From: Paraburkholderia susongensis
GTDB lineage: Bacteria; Pseudomonadota; Gammaproteobacteria; Burkholderiales; Burkholderiaceae
DNA length: 64,000 bases
Reading direction: 5' to 3'
Assembly (NCBI RefSeq): GCF_900177725.1
Contig: NZ_FXAT01000005.1
Location: 186,001 to 250,000, forward strand
Part shown: one piece after another, positions 47,770-56,264 of the stretch
Layout of the letters: each line of letters starts with the position of its first letter
How positions within the stretch are numbered: position 1 is the first letter of the stretch
Position numbers and translations under genes: made by a program
Notes under the pieces: model-generated
Told to the model about the DNA's origin: nothing
Seen by the model: only the letters and a program-made list of their open reading frames with translations
The model's database searches: none

Positions 47770-48787
47770 CAAGCTCGCCTCCATGCTGGGCGCTGCGCCA
47801 CAAAAGAATCGGAATGACCAGCGAGAACACCCAGGCGTCACGAAGCGAACTGCTGAAGAACGCCGAGAAAGACTCGAACACGCCAACCAGGAACACCCCT
47901 GCGAGCGAAAGCGGGTAATTGATGAGCCCACCCATCGTTGCCCCCACGAAGCCCTTCAGCCCGACGATGAATCCCATTTCGTAGTTTGCCGTCACGAGCG
48001 GCGCAAGCAGCATCCCGCTGAGGGCGGAGATTCCCGCCGCAATGAAGTAGCTCAACCGGCCAACCATGCCGACGGGGATACCGCAATACTGCGCCCCGTC
48101 GCGGTTGATCGATGCCGCACGCAGGGCTTTACCGACGAGCGAGAAACGGAAGAAGACGAACAGGGCCGCCGTCATCACGATAGCGGCCGACAGGATGATG
48201 ACCGACTGCATGGCGATATCCACGTTGGCAACGCTAAAGCGAAGCTCGCTAATCGGCGGTACCGTTCTGGGGTCCGCGCCCCAGATCAGAAGCGCGAGTG
48301 GGTGTAGGACGAGCGAGACACCGACCGAACAGATCAGCAGCACGACGGGCGAGTTACCCGGATTGGGCTCGACGGTCAGCCTGTAGATGAGCGGTCCCAT
48401 GGCCGCCACCAGCACGAGTGCCGCCACCATCTGCAGAGCAATGGAACTCGTGTGGCATGCTCCATAGGCCAATGCCGAAAGCGCGACCCCGCATGCCGCA
48501 AACTTCGACACCAGCCTCAGCGGATTGCGGCGGAATTTGACCGCCTGCAACACGTCGAGCAACAGGCAGACCGCCCCCGTTCCGAGAACGACATAGAGCA
48601 GCGGTGTCAGCGAGCCCTCGATAAAGCTCGCGAACGAGAGGGCGCCAAACGTCAGGAACTCACCCTGTGCGACGTTGACCACCCGGGTAGTGGTGTAGAC
48701 GAGCACGAGGGACAGCCCAACCAGGGCATAGACGGCACCGTTCGTGACGCCGTCGAGCCCGAGGAAGAGAGTCGAAAACCAGTCCAT
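47759..48787 (-). CDS. ABC transporter permease, LivH type
   Basis: A 342-residue membrane permease. It opens FLGLDGVTNGAVYALVGLSL and has VYTTTRVVNVAQGEF, the LivH signature, and GKALRAASINRDGAQYCGI near the EAA loop. About eight helices are visible. It starts 2 bases after the binding protein stop and overlaps the LivM-LivG gene, so the unit is tightly coupled. The central part (about 85-140) is longer than usual, with extra hydrophobic segments. Confidence 0.92.
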   Translation of the reverse strand: MDWFSTLFLGLDGVTNGAVYALVGLSLVLVYTTTRVVNVAQGEFLTFGALSFASFIEGSLTPLLYVVLGTGAVCLLLDVLQAVKFRRNPLRLVSKFAACGVALSALAYGACHTSSIALQMVAALVLVAAMGPLIYRLTVEPNPGNSPVVLLICSVGVSLVLHPLALLIWGADPRTVPPISELRFSVANVDIAMQSVIILSAAIVMTAALFVFFRFSLVGKALRAASINRDGAQYCGIPVGMVGRLSYFIAAGISALSGMLLAPLVTANYEMGFIVGLKGFVGATMGGLINYPLSLAGVFLVGVFESFSAFFSSSLRDAWVFSLVIPILLWRSAQHGGELDEH

Positions 48788-48789
48788 TC

Positions 48790-49965
48790 CTAGTCCTTCA
48801 ACAGCTTGAACTGCCCGTTCTTCACCTGCACGAGGAACAGCGTGCGCGTGTCGAGGCCCACGTGGTCCGTCGGCGAGTAGTTAAAGATGCCGACCGTCCC
48901 GATGTAATCGTGCGTGTTCTCCAGAATGTCGCGGATATCCATGCGCCGCTGCGCGAGATCGCCCTTCTTGCCCGACGCCGTATAGCGCTTCAGGGCGTCG
49001 ACAGCGAGGCCGACCGCGTCGTAGCCCTGGGTCGCGAAGATTTCCGCTTTGCCTTGCCCATATTTTGTGTCGTAGGCATTCACGAACGACGTGATGACCG
49101 GAACCAGCGGATTGTCTTTGGGCAGTTCCTTATAGACGGTAATAGGGGTCGCGCCCACGATTGCGCCTTCAACAGACTGCTTGCCAATGGCGATGAAGCT
49201 CGAGGTCGGTGAGCCGGCGCCGTGGTAAATCGGGCCCTTGTAGCCGACCCGCTTCAAAGCCTCGTGCGCAAGTGCCGCGGACGGCGGAATGGCGTGGAAG
49301 TAGACTGCGTCGGGATTGGCCCGCACCACCCGGAGTGCTTGCGGCGCGAAGTTCGTATCGCCGCGCGAGAAGCGTTCGTCCGCGACAATCCTGATGCCTT
49401 TCTTCGCGGCGAGTTCCTTGAACTCCACCCAGGCGCCTTCCCCGTAGGCGTCGTCGAGACCCATGAACGCCACGGTCTTGATGCCCTTTCTCTTCATCTC
49501 GTCGAGGGTGTAGTTAATCATCAGCCGATCGGTAATGGGTGTTTTGAACATGTAACGCTTTTCCGAAACCGGCTCGACAACGGCCGCGCCCGCCGACATC
49601 GATATGGCCGTCACCTTCGAGTCCTCGATCACCTTGTTGATTGCCAGCGATGACGGAGTGGTCGTGCAACAGACAACGACGTCGACCTTATCGTCCTGGA
49701 TGAGCTTGCGCACAGCATTGACGGATTTCGTCGGGTCCGAGGCATCGTCGTATTTGATGAACTGCACCGTGAACGGCAGGTTCTTTTGTGCCGCGAGCTG
49801 TTCTTCGAATAGTGCAATGGCATTGTTGGCGGGCGCCGCGATGACCGATGCCGAACCGGTCGTCGCAGTCACGATGCCGATTTTGTAGTTGGGCTTCTCT
49901 TGAGCTTGACTGCTCGCCACGGCGCCGAAGAGGGCCAGTCCCATGATTAAGGCCAGAAAGCGCAT
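48790..49965 (-). CDS. Branched-chain-amino-acid-type ABC substrate-binding protein
   Basis: A 391-residue periplasmic type I binding protein (Leu/Ile/Val-binding family). A Sec signal ends at SSQAQ, followed by YKIGIVTATTGSASVIAAP. Hinge motifs MGLDDAYGEGAW and ATQGYDAVGLAVDAL are typical. Such proteins in catabolic islands often bind aromatic acids or amides rather than leucine. It leads the leftward unit of livH, livMG, livF and amidase. Confidence 0.92.
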   Translation of the reverse strand: MRFLALIMGLALFGAVASSQAQEKPNYKIGIVTATTGSASVIAAPANNAIALFEEQLAAQKNLPFTVQFIKYDDASDPTKSVNAVRKLIQDDKVDVVVCCTTTPSSLAINKVIEDSKVTAISMSAGAAVVEPVSEKRYMFKTPITDRLMINYTLDEMKRKGIKTVAFMGLDDAYGEGAWVEFKELAAKKGIRIVADERFSRGDTNFAPQALRVVRANPDAVYFHAIPPSAALAHEALKRVGYKGPIYHGAGSPTSSFIAIGKQSVEGAIVGATPITVYKELPKDNPLVPVITSFVNAYDTKYGQGKAEIFATQGYDAVGLAVDALKRYTASGKKGDLAQRRMDIRDILENTHDYIGTVGIFNYSPTDHVGLDTRTLFLVQVKNGQFKLLKD

Positions 49966-50198
49966 AGGTTCTCCGCGTATTTGGAATTGACTTGTTTGGA
50001 TGGCCCGGAATTGAGGCCCCGCGCTTGAATTATTCGACGGTCAAATTTCTGCTCGCGGTATCACGCGATACAGGAATGAAGCTTTGTTTCCCTGAGTTTG
50101 TTCCCTGAGCGCATGCCCGGGGAACGAACGCTCCGCGCCGATGACGCTCTGAGGCGTCGGCACGCGGCCTTCCTCGTCGCGGTCAATGCGGGCAAAAC

Positions 50199-51653
50199 TC
50201 AGATCGACTCCGCCACGCCACGGTGACGGCGCGCAACGCCCTTCCTGAGCGCAAATGCGCCATAGACAGCGGCAACCCAGAAGGGCATCGCATACACAGA
50301 GATGCGCACATCCGGCGTAAGAAACAGCACCACCGTGATGAGAAGCATGAAAGCAAGGCAGAGGTAATTGGAATACGGAGCCAGCGGCGCGGGAAAGTCC
50401 GCCGGCTTGCCTTCTTGCCGCATGGAGGCACGAAACTTCAGATGGGTCACGATGATGATGACCCACATCAGTACCAGCCCGGCCACGACCAGCGACATCA
50501 GCAATTCCAGCGCGCCGCGCGGCATGATGTAGTTGAGGACAATGCACAGCGCCGTGTAAGCAGCGGGATACAGAATCCCCGCGTAGGGGACGCCGCGTGC
50601 ATTCACTTTCGCCAGAAAACGGGGCGCCTGGCCATCGCGCGCCATTCCGTAGAGCAGACGGCTATTGCAGTACACCATTCCGTTGTAAACAGAAAGTGCA
50701 GCCGTCAGCACTACGAAGTTCAGCGCGTTCGCCGCGAACTTGCTGCCCAACACCGAAAACACCATCACGAACGGGCTATTGCTGTACGTATCGCCGCCAG
50801 CCTTCAGTGCGGCAAGCAGGTTCGTCCACGGCACCAACGCCATGAGAATCAGCATCGAGCCGACGTAGAAGATGAGAATGCGGAACAGGACCTGATTGAT
50901 GGCTTTGGGAATCGTTCTCTTGGGGTCCTTCGCCTCCGCGGCGGTAAAGCCGAGCATCTCGAGTCCGCCAAACGAGAACGAGATGAAGGCGAGCGACATG
51001 ATTAGCCCATGCCAGCCTTTCGGCAAAAAGCCGCCATGCGACCAGAGGTTCGAAATCGTCGCATCGGGGCCCGCCCTGCCGGACCCGAGAAGAAAGATAC
51101 CCATGACGATCATCGCGACCACAGCGCCGACCTTGATGACCGCAAGCCAGAACTCCGTCTCGCCGTAGATGCGTACGCTGACGAAGTTCAGACCATTCAC
51201 CACGACGAAGAAGAGCGCGGCCGACATCCACGTTGGAATGCCAGGCCACCAGAACTGAATAAATTTCCCAGCGGCGGTCAGCTCGATCATCCCTACCAAT
51301 ACGTACAGCAGGAACGTGTTCCAGCCGGAAAAGAATCCGGGGAACTCGCCCCAGAACTTGCGAGCAAAATAGCTGAACGAATCCGACACCTGCGTTTCGA
51401 CCAGCATCTCACCGAGGTATCGCGATATCAGGAACATGATGATGCCGACGCACGCATAGCCGAGAATCATCGACGGCCCGGCGAGTTCAAGCACACCAGC
51501 CGAACCGAGAAATAGTCCGGTCCCGACCGCGCCTCCCAACGCGAGCAACTGTATGTGACGGTTGCTCAAGCGTTGCTTCAGCTCGCCACGTCCCGCGTTT
51601 TCAGCATGCCCTCCTTCTGGCACCTGTTCGGACACCTGAGATTGCGCTTTCAT
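50199..51653 (-). CDS. Amino acid permease (APC superfamily, AAT/GabP-like)
   Basis: A 484-residue, 12-helix permease. The N-terminal motif LSNRHIQLLALGGAVGTGLF and GPSMILGYACVGI are AAT-family signatures, and the middle has FISFSFGGLEMLGFTAAEAK. ATG 51653 follows GGAGACAAAC; an ATG four codons earlier has no ribosome site. It provides a second entry route within the island, for an amino acid or amine such as an aromatic amino acid or GABA analogue. It is transcribed leftward with 233 bases to the ABC binding protein gene, which hold no gene that I can support. Confidence 0.9.
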   Translation of the reverse strand: MKAQSQVSEQVPEGGHAENAGRGELKQRLSNRHIQLLALGGAVGTGLFLGSAGVLELAGPSMILGYACVGIIMFLISRYLGEMLVETQVSDSFSYFARKFWGEFPGFFSGWNTFLLYVLVGMIELTAAGKFIQFWWPGIPTWMSAALFFVVVNGLNFVSVRIYGETEFWLAVIKVGAVVAMIVMGIFLLGSGRAGPDATISNLWSHGGFLPKGWHGLIMSLAFISFSFGGLEMLGFTAAEAKDPKRTIPKAINQVLFRILIFYVGSMLILMALVPWTNLLAALKAGGDTYSNSPFVMVFSVLGSKFAANALNFVVLTAALSVYNGMVYCNSRLLYGMARDGQAPRFLAKVNARGVPYAGILYPAAYTALCIVLNYIMPRGALELLMSLVVAGLVLMWVIIIVTHLKFRASMRQEGKPADFPAPLAPYSNYLCLAFMLLITVVLFLTPDVRISVYAMPFWVAAVYGAFALRKGVARRHRGVAESI

Positions 51654-51835
51654 GTTTGTCTCCAATGTTTCTTTGTCGCCTTATACGGCGAACTATTGGC
51701 TCCCGCGTGTCGCCGTGAAGCGCGCGGGGCGGATGTCCTGATTGCTTTCTGAAACGCTCATGCATCGCCGGGTCGATATGGCTCGCAAGTCTTGTCGGGC
51801 GAGAACGGGAAACCGGGTTGTCAGGCCGAACCCCG

Positions 51836-52228
51836 TTAGAGCGGGTGGTCCGTATTGTCGATGTCCACGGCGACGAACCAGTCGCCCTGCTCCTTCTTCC
51901 AGATGACGACATACTTTCCGCGGATTTCGACCGGCGCATCGTCGCGGGTAAGAGAGATGACATAGCTTCCGACGTCGTACGCGATGTCGAGGCCCGTTGA
52001 AATGCTTATCACCGGTGTGTAGAGCGCCTTGAAGTCCGGGCGGGTGAAGTAAGTGCGCCACACTGCGAGGATGGCTTCCTTGCCCGTATGGCGAGGCTGG
52101 CCGGGCGGCATGTACACGGCGTCGTTCGCGTAGATTGACGCAATCGCATCGATGTCCTTTTCGGCGATGGCCTTCATCCACGCGTCGTATCGGGTCAGGA
52201 GATGATCCCGGACAAGCTGTTCGTTCAT
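51836..52228 (-). CDS. SnoaL/NTF2-like protein
   Basis: A 130-residue cone-shaped barrel protein. It contains AIAEKDIDAIASIYANDAVY, the usual SnoaL opening, and KEQGDWFVAVDIDNTDHPL at the end. Family members include ketosteroid-isomerase-like enzymes, polyketide cyclases and small proteins of dioxygenase clusters. ATG 52228 follows GAGGGAAGAACGCT. It lies between the HPPD and permease genes on the same strand. A specific reaction cannot be assigned. Confidence 0.8.
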   Translation of the reverse strand: MNEQLVRDHLLTRYDAWMKAIAEKDIDAIASIYANDAVYMPPGQPRHTGKEAILAVWRTYFTRPDFKALYTPVISISTGLDIAYDVGSYVISLTRDDAPVEIRGKYVVIWKKEQGDWFVAVDIDNTDHPL

Positions 52229-52401
52229 AGCGTTCTTCCCTCGGGTTATCCCGCGCCGCATTCCGTGAATGCAGCAGCGCGGCGAAACGGTTCCAAAGGC
52301 CAATCTTCGAGTCGCCGCTCATGAGCGGCCCTTGGGAGAATGGCAACGACGGCGACGACGCAAGCGCCGGTTAGTCCGACTGTATTGCGCCCGCATTGCG
52401 C

Positions 52402-53433
52402 TCAGTTAAGCGTGCCGCGTTGCTGCTGGTCCTTCTCCTGCGATTCGAACAAGGCTTTGAAATTGCCCTCGCCGAAGCCATCTTCTCCACGGCGCTCGAT
52501 GATTTCGAAGAACACCGGGCCAATCTGTCGCTTCGTAAAGCGCTGCAGCAGAATCTTCCGCGGCCCCTTTCCATCGGCCAGGATGCCTTGTTCGGCGAGG
52601 CGCGCGACGTCAAGGCCGTGCCCGGGCAAACGGGCATCGATACCGTCGTAGTAATTCTTCGACGGCGCGGCCATGAACTCGATGCCAGCGGCGCTGAGCT
52701 TGCTGATCGTGTCTTCGATGTCCGATGTCAGCAGCGCGATGTGCTGAATCCCTTCACCACCGTAGTCGCGGATGAATTCGTCATTCTGGTTGAGCACGCC
52801 CGGCTGGTCGTGCGCGGCTGCCGCCACCGGAATCGACACACGGCCGCACGGGCTCACCATCGAGCGGGCGCGCATGCCGGACAGATGTCCCTTGACCTCC
52901 AGGTACTGCTTCTCCGCGAAACCGAACGTGTCGCGGTAGAAGTTCGCCCAAAGGTCGAGGTTTTGCGGGTGAACGATGTTGGACGTATGGTCGACGGCCA
53001 GGATACTGGCGTCGCCTTCCGGCGTATTCCGCGCTTCAACGGGCAGCGAGAAATGGCCGCGGAAGTCTGTCTCCACGAAGTACACGAGGCTTGCCCCGAT
53101 ACCCAGAATCGTCGGTGTATCGACGACGAACGCGCCCTCCGCATCAGGCGAGGCCGGCAGCGCTCCGCCAGCCAGCGCCTGCGCGTGGGCGAGCTTCGCG
53201 TTGTCGACGCGAATGCCGATTGCACGCACCGACGGGCCATGCTTTTTCTCGAACGCATTCGGGTTGCCGTTGACGAGGAACGCAGCCGCGCCTTGCGTCA
53301 TCAGGAACACATCGTTCTTCGATTTGCCGCGAAGGCGGAACCCGAGATTTTCAAAAAGCTCGACGAGCTCCATCGGGCGCGATGAAACGAATTCCACAAA
53401 GGCGAATCCGTCAGTTTTGACTTTCGTGTTCAT
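52402..53433 (-). CDS. hppD: 4-Hydroxyphenylpyruvate dioxygenase
   Basis: A 343-residue vicinal-oxygen-chelate enzyme with two beta-alpha-beta-beta-beta modules. The iron ligands are His149 (AVDHTSN), His231 (GIQHIAL) and Glu310 (FFEIIERRG). The C-terminal GFGEGNFKALFES helix closes the active site as in bacterial enzymes. It converts 4-hydroxyphenylpyruvate to homogentisate, and close relatives make 4-hydroxymandelate. No homogentisate dioxygenase gene is visible in the window. Its island context suggests that tyrosine or a related phenolic is part of the pathway. A 10-bp hairpin lies upstream at 53481-53509. Confidence 0.93.
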   Translation of the reverse strand: MNTKVKTDGFAFVEFVSSRPMELVELFENLGFRLRGKSKNDVFLMTQGAAAFLVNGNPNAFEKKHGPSVRAIGIRVDNAKLAHAQALAGGALPASPDAEGAFVVDTPTILGIGASLVYFVETDFRGHFSLPVEARNTPEGDASILAVDHTSNIVHPQNLDLWANFYRDTFGFAEKQYLEVKGHLSGMRARSMVSPCGRVSIPVAAAAHDQPGVLNQNDEFIRDYGGEGIQHIALLTSDIEDTISKLSAAGIEFMAAPSKNYYDGIDARLPGHGLDVARLAEQGILADGKGPRKILLQRFTKRQIGPVFFEIIERRGEDGFGEGNFKALFESQEKDQQQRGTLN

Positions 53434-53480
53434 GATGCAAAGTAGTATTCCTGAATATTGTCCGTGGGAACCGTCGCACA

Positions 53481-53509
53481 GCGCGGCCTCGTTACCCGTG
53501 AGGCCGCGC
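53481..53509 (-). other. Perfect 10-bp hairpin between the MBL and hppD genes
   Basis: GCGCGGCCTC (53481-53490) and GAGGCCGCGC (53500-53509) with a 9-base loop, directly after the MBL stop (53518) and about 50 bases before the hppD start. It could be a terminator, partial attenuator or mRNA-processing barrier setting different levels of the two products. Confidence 0.65.
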
Positions 53510-53517
53510 GCGGCGGC

Positions 53518-54471
53518 TTACGCTTCGAGCTGCTTCCACATCTCGATGTCGCGCTCCGCCGTCCAGATGCGCGGGTCGTCAAAGCCAGTCGCTTCGTCGT
53601 ATGCACGCGAGACATCGAAGGGCATGCAGTGGTCGAAGATGACCCAATCGCTGTAGCGCGGCTTCATGAAGTCGTAGACTTCGCGGTAGATAGTCTTCAG
53701 ATCCTTGCCTTCGGCGACGCCACGGTTCACCGCGCCGTAGAGGTCGGTCAGGAAGGCGCGCGTGCCGGCGAGGCCCTGGCGCACTTCCCCGGCATTCTTC
53801 AGCGCCGGGCCGCGCCCCGGAACCATCTTTTCCGCCTTGAAGGCAGCCAGCGTGTCGAGCGTCGTCGGCCATGCGCGGAAATAGGCGTCACCACAGTACG
53901 GCGTCGACTGGTACTCCACGAGGTCGCCCGCGAACAGAATCTTCTGCTCCGGCAACCAGGCGATGGTGTCGCCCTTGGTGTGGCCGCGGCCGACCTGGAG
54001 AATCTTCACTTCGAGATTCCCGAGGTTGACGGTCATTTCGCCGTTGAAGGTCATCGTCGGCCACACGAGACCCGGCGGAATCGACTCCGCGTTGCGGAAG
54101 AGGCGCGGAAAGCGGCCGATTTCGCTTGCCTTGTCCTGCTCGCCGCGCTCGGCAATCAGGTCGTAGGTGTCGCGGCTTGCGAGAATTTCCTGAGCCTGGT
54201 ACGCCGACGCGCCGAACACGCGAACGGCATGGTAGTGAGACAGCAGGACGTACTTGACGGGTTTGTCCGTGATCTCGCGGATGCGGCGAATCACATCCTG
54301 CGCCATCACGGGCGTCGCCTGTGTATCGATGACCATCACCGCCTCGTCGCCGATGATGACGCCGGTGTTCGGGTCGCCCTCGGCTGTGTAGGCGTAGGCG
54401 TTGTCAGAGAGTTTCTCGAACGAGACGACCTTGTCTTCGAGGTCGCCGTGCGAGGCGAATGATTTGCCCAT
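53518..54471 (-). CDS. MBL-fold metallo-hydrolase-like protein with altered metal site
   Basis: A 317-residue metallo-beta-lactamase-fold protein. The HxHxDH motif reads LLSHYHAVRVFG, so His79 and His81 are kept but Asp is Val83 and the last His is Arg84. Later ligands His (GRGHTKGDT) and Asp (LFAGDLVE) are present. One metal site could survive while the second is lost. ATG 54471 has GGAAAC upstream. It is encoded between RidA and hppD on the same strand. The substrate is unknown; a hydrolase of a lactone or thioester is possible, or a non-hydrolytic role. Confidence 0.85.
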   Translation of the reverse strand: MGKSFASHGDLEDKVVSFEKLSDNAYAYTAEGDPNTGVIIGDEAVMVIDTQATPVMAQDVIRRIREITDKPVKYVLLSHYHAVRVFGASAYQAQEILASRDTYDLIAERGEQDKASEIGRFPRLFRNAESIPPGLVWPTMTFNGEMTVNLGNLEVKILQVGRGHTKGDTIAWLPEQKILFAGDLVEYQSTPYCGDAYFRAWPTTLDTLAAFKAEKMVPGRGPALKNAGEVRQGLAGTRAFLTDLYGAVNRGVAEGKDLKTIYREVYDFMKPRYSDWVIFDHCMPFDVSRAYDEATGFDDPRIWTAERDIEMWKQLEA

Positions 54472-54507
54472 TTTCTGGTTTCCGTTCGTCTGTATGCAGA
54501 ACCCGCT

Positions 54508-54541
54508 CCGCAACGTTGCGCACGCGGGCACAACGTTGCGG
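54508..54541. repeat. 11-bp inverted repeat between ridA and MBL genes
   Basis: CCGCAACGTTG (54508-54518) and CAACGTTGCGG (54531-54541) form a stem with a 12-base loop; the core CAACGTTG is itself palindromic and repeated. A GCCGGCGAAGAT direct repeat (54594-54605, 54610-54621) lies nearby. These may be operator sites or leader structure of the MBL gene. Confidence 0.7.
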
Positions 54542-54626
54542 CCTGGCCGCGCGAGGGAGCGTGGGTCGGTTAAATTTCGGTTTGCCGCCGGCGGCCGGCG
54601 AAGATGCGAGCCGGCGAAGATTCGGC

Positions 54627-55040
54627 TTACTTACGAGTTGCAGCGACAACCTTGATCTCGACGATAAGCTCAGGACGCGCGAGCGCCGCGATGCCGAGAA
54701 TGGTCCATGCCGGGAAGTCGGAGCGGATGTAGCGCTCCTTCACTTCGCGGAATGCCGCGAGTTGCGAGCCGACGTCAACGTGATAGGAAACCAGTTCGAC
54801 CACGTCCGTGAAGTCGAGACCGAGATGCCTGAGCACCGCCTCGATTCGTTTGAACGCGACATCGATTTGCTCCTTCGGGTCTTCGGGAATCGATCCGTCG
54901 GCACGCAGGCCGATTTGTCCCGCGATGAAAACCAGTCCGTTTGCCGTCACAGCGGGCGAGTACTGGAACAGGTCGAAAATGCGGTTGCTTCCGAAAGTTG
55001 CGTCGTCTTCAGGAAGACGCAGACGCTCGATTTGGCTCAT
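54627..55040 (-). CDS. RidA-family (YjgF/YER057c/UK114) protein
   Basis: A 137-residue Rid protein. It shows YSPAVTANGLVFIAGQIGLR, AVLRHLGLDFTDVVELVSYH and a C-terminal PELIVEIKVVAATRK. The usual imine-binding Arg near position 105 is not obvious; the region reads FPAWTILGIAALARPELIVEI, here split as FPAWTILGIAAL and ARPELIVEI, with Arg present in ARPE. It deaminates enamine/imine intermediates or handles related reactive products. It starts the leftward MBL-hppD series and is adjacent to the Crp/Fnr gene. Confidence 0.9.
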   Translation of the reverse strand: MSQIERLRLPEDDATFGSNRIFDLFQYSPAVTANGLVFIAGQIGLRADGSIPEDPKEQIDVAFKRIEAVLRHLGLDFTDVVELVSYHVDVGSQLAAFREVKERYIRSDFPAWTILGIAALARPELIVEIKVVAATRK

Positions 55041-55141
55041 GGCAGTCCTTCAATCAGCGGATGTGGTACAGGGGATGTAAATCCAATGTGCCCCACTCTA
55101 CGTGAGCGAGCGGACTGTCGTCTGTATAGCGAGTTACCAAA

Positions 55142-55816
55142 TCAGCCGAGAAGCTTTGACGGGTCGAGCACCCAGATGCGACGCTGCCGGAGTTCGATTG
55201 CGCCGAGGGTCGTGAGCCGCTTCAGGGCGCGCGTGACGGTGACCCGGGATGCGCCCGTCATCGCAGCGATTTGCTCATGAGTCAGGGGAATCGATATCAG
55301 CGTTCCGCCCTCGCGCTTTTCCCCATACAACTCTGCCAGCCTGCCCAACAGTTCCCCAATCCTCATTTCCGGCTTCGGGAGCGCAAGGTATTGAATGCGG
55401 GACGCGAGAATCCGCTGCTTGATTGCAACGATGCGCATCAGGGAGATAGCCAACTCCGGGCAGGAGGGAATTGCCTCGGTAATAACCCTGATATCGAATT
55501 CAATCAGTTCCGAAGTCTCGGCCGCGATAGCCGTGGCGATGCGAGGAAAACCATCCATGGCCGGAGATTCACCGAACATCGCCCACGGCCCCATCATCTC
55601 GAGCATGAACTCGGAACCGTCGCTTTGAAATATCGAAACCTGAATGCGGCCTGACAACAGAAAGTAGAACGTAAAGCCAAGCTCGCCCTGACGGTAGATC
55701 ATGGTGCCCTTCTCGACCTTTATCTTCCGGCCGAGATGCGCGGCGCGAATCCACACGCCCGCGGTCGCATCGTCCATGTGCCAGGTTTCAGTTGTCGCCA
55801 GGGCGCTCTTGCTCAA
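55142..55816 (-). CDS. Crp/Fnr-family transcriptional regulator (paralogue of 43027-43716)
   Basis: A 224-residue regulator if begun at the TTG at 55816, which has AAGGAGACG before it; an in-frame ATG at 55876 lacks a ribosome site and would add basic residues. The sequence has TETWHMD near the N-terminus, MIYRQGELGFTFYFLLSGRI, FMLEMMGPWAMFGE and a C-terminal HTH with SIPLTHEQIAAMTGASRVTV. All of these have close counterparts in the regulator at 43027. No FNR cysteine cluster is present. It marks the right end of the catabolic island and reads leftward into it. Confidence 0.88.
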   Translation of the reverse strand: MSKSALATTETWHMDDATAGVWIRAAHLGRKIKVEKGTMIYRQGELGFTFYFLLSGRIQVSIFQSDGSEFMLEMMGPWAMFGESPAMDGFPRIATAIAAETSELIEFDIRVITEAIPSCPELAISLMRIVAIKQRILASRIQYLALPKPEMRIGELLGRLAELYGEKREGGTLISIPLTHEQIAAMTGASRVTVTRALKRLTTLGAIELRQRRIWVLDPSKLLG

Positions 55817-56264
55817 ACTCGTCTCCTTCCCCGTTCGCGCGCGGTTGCGCGATTGCCGTGCCTTCCAGGCCGACACTCTAACCGATTCGTTGATCGATAT
55901 TTGCTTCGTTGGGTAAGGCTGCGAACTTATCGGGCGGTCTGGTTCTGTGCGTGGTTCGTCATTGCGTCACCCCGGCGGAAACCGCTTCGCCGGTCACACG
56001 CGAAGCGAGCACGAGTGCGAGATTGCCTCCGGCGGAGTCTCCCGTGACGGCAACCCGGCGAATACCGTGTTCAACGAGTCCCCGATAAGAGGCCAGCACA
56101 TCATCAACGGCGGCGGGAATGCGTCGTCGTTAGACGAACCCGTCATCACGCGTTCTTTGAAACGGGGAGGTCAAGGATGGCACCGGTCCTCGGGACTGAC
56201 CCGGGCGGAATTCCGTCCGGGCCAGTCCCGTTTGCAGGCCGGCAATGCGAATGACGAGCGGCGT
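55817..56264. other. Intergenic region with an esterase remnant
   Basis: No intact gene lies in these 448 bases. The left part probably holds the Crp/Fnr promoter. The centre contains a decayed HSL esterase fragment, given separately. Confidence 0.6.
55959..56129 (-). pseudogene. Remnant of an HSL-family alpha/beta hydrolase
   Basis: A 57-codon open stretch between in-frame stops reads RIPAAVDDVLASYRGLVEHG, then IRRVAVTGDSAGGNLALVLA. The GDSAGG nucleophile elbow and the preceding AAVDD helix are the hallmark of hormone-sensitive-lipase-type esterases. No HGGG oxyanion region, His or C-terminal portion is found around it, so it is a fragment left by deletion. Confidence 0.75.

Noticed and set aside
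50041..50198. Minus-strand frame downstream of the amino acid permease, considered as a small gene
   Set aside because: The frame overlaps the permease gene in another phase and its free part has no motif or start signal.
55868..55910. TTGAT followed by CGAT upstream of the right-hand Crp/Fnr gene, considered as an FNR box
   Set aside because: The second half does not match ATCAA, and the regulator lacks the FNR cysteines.
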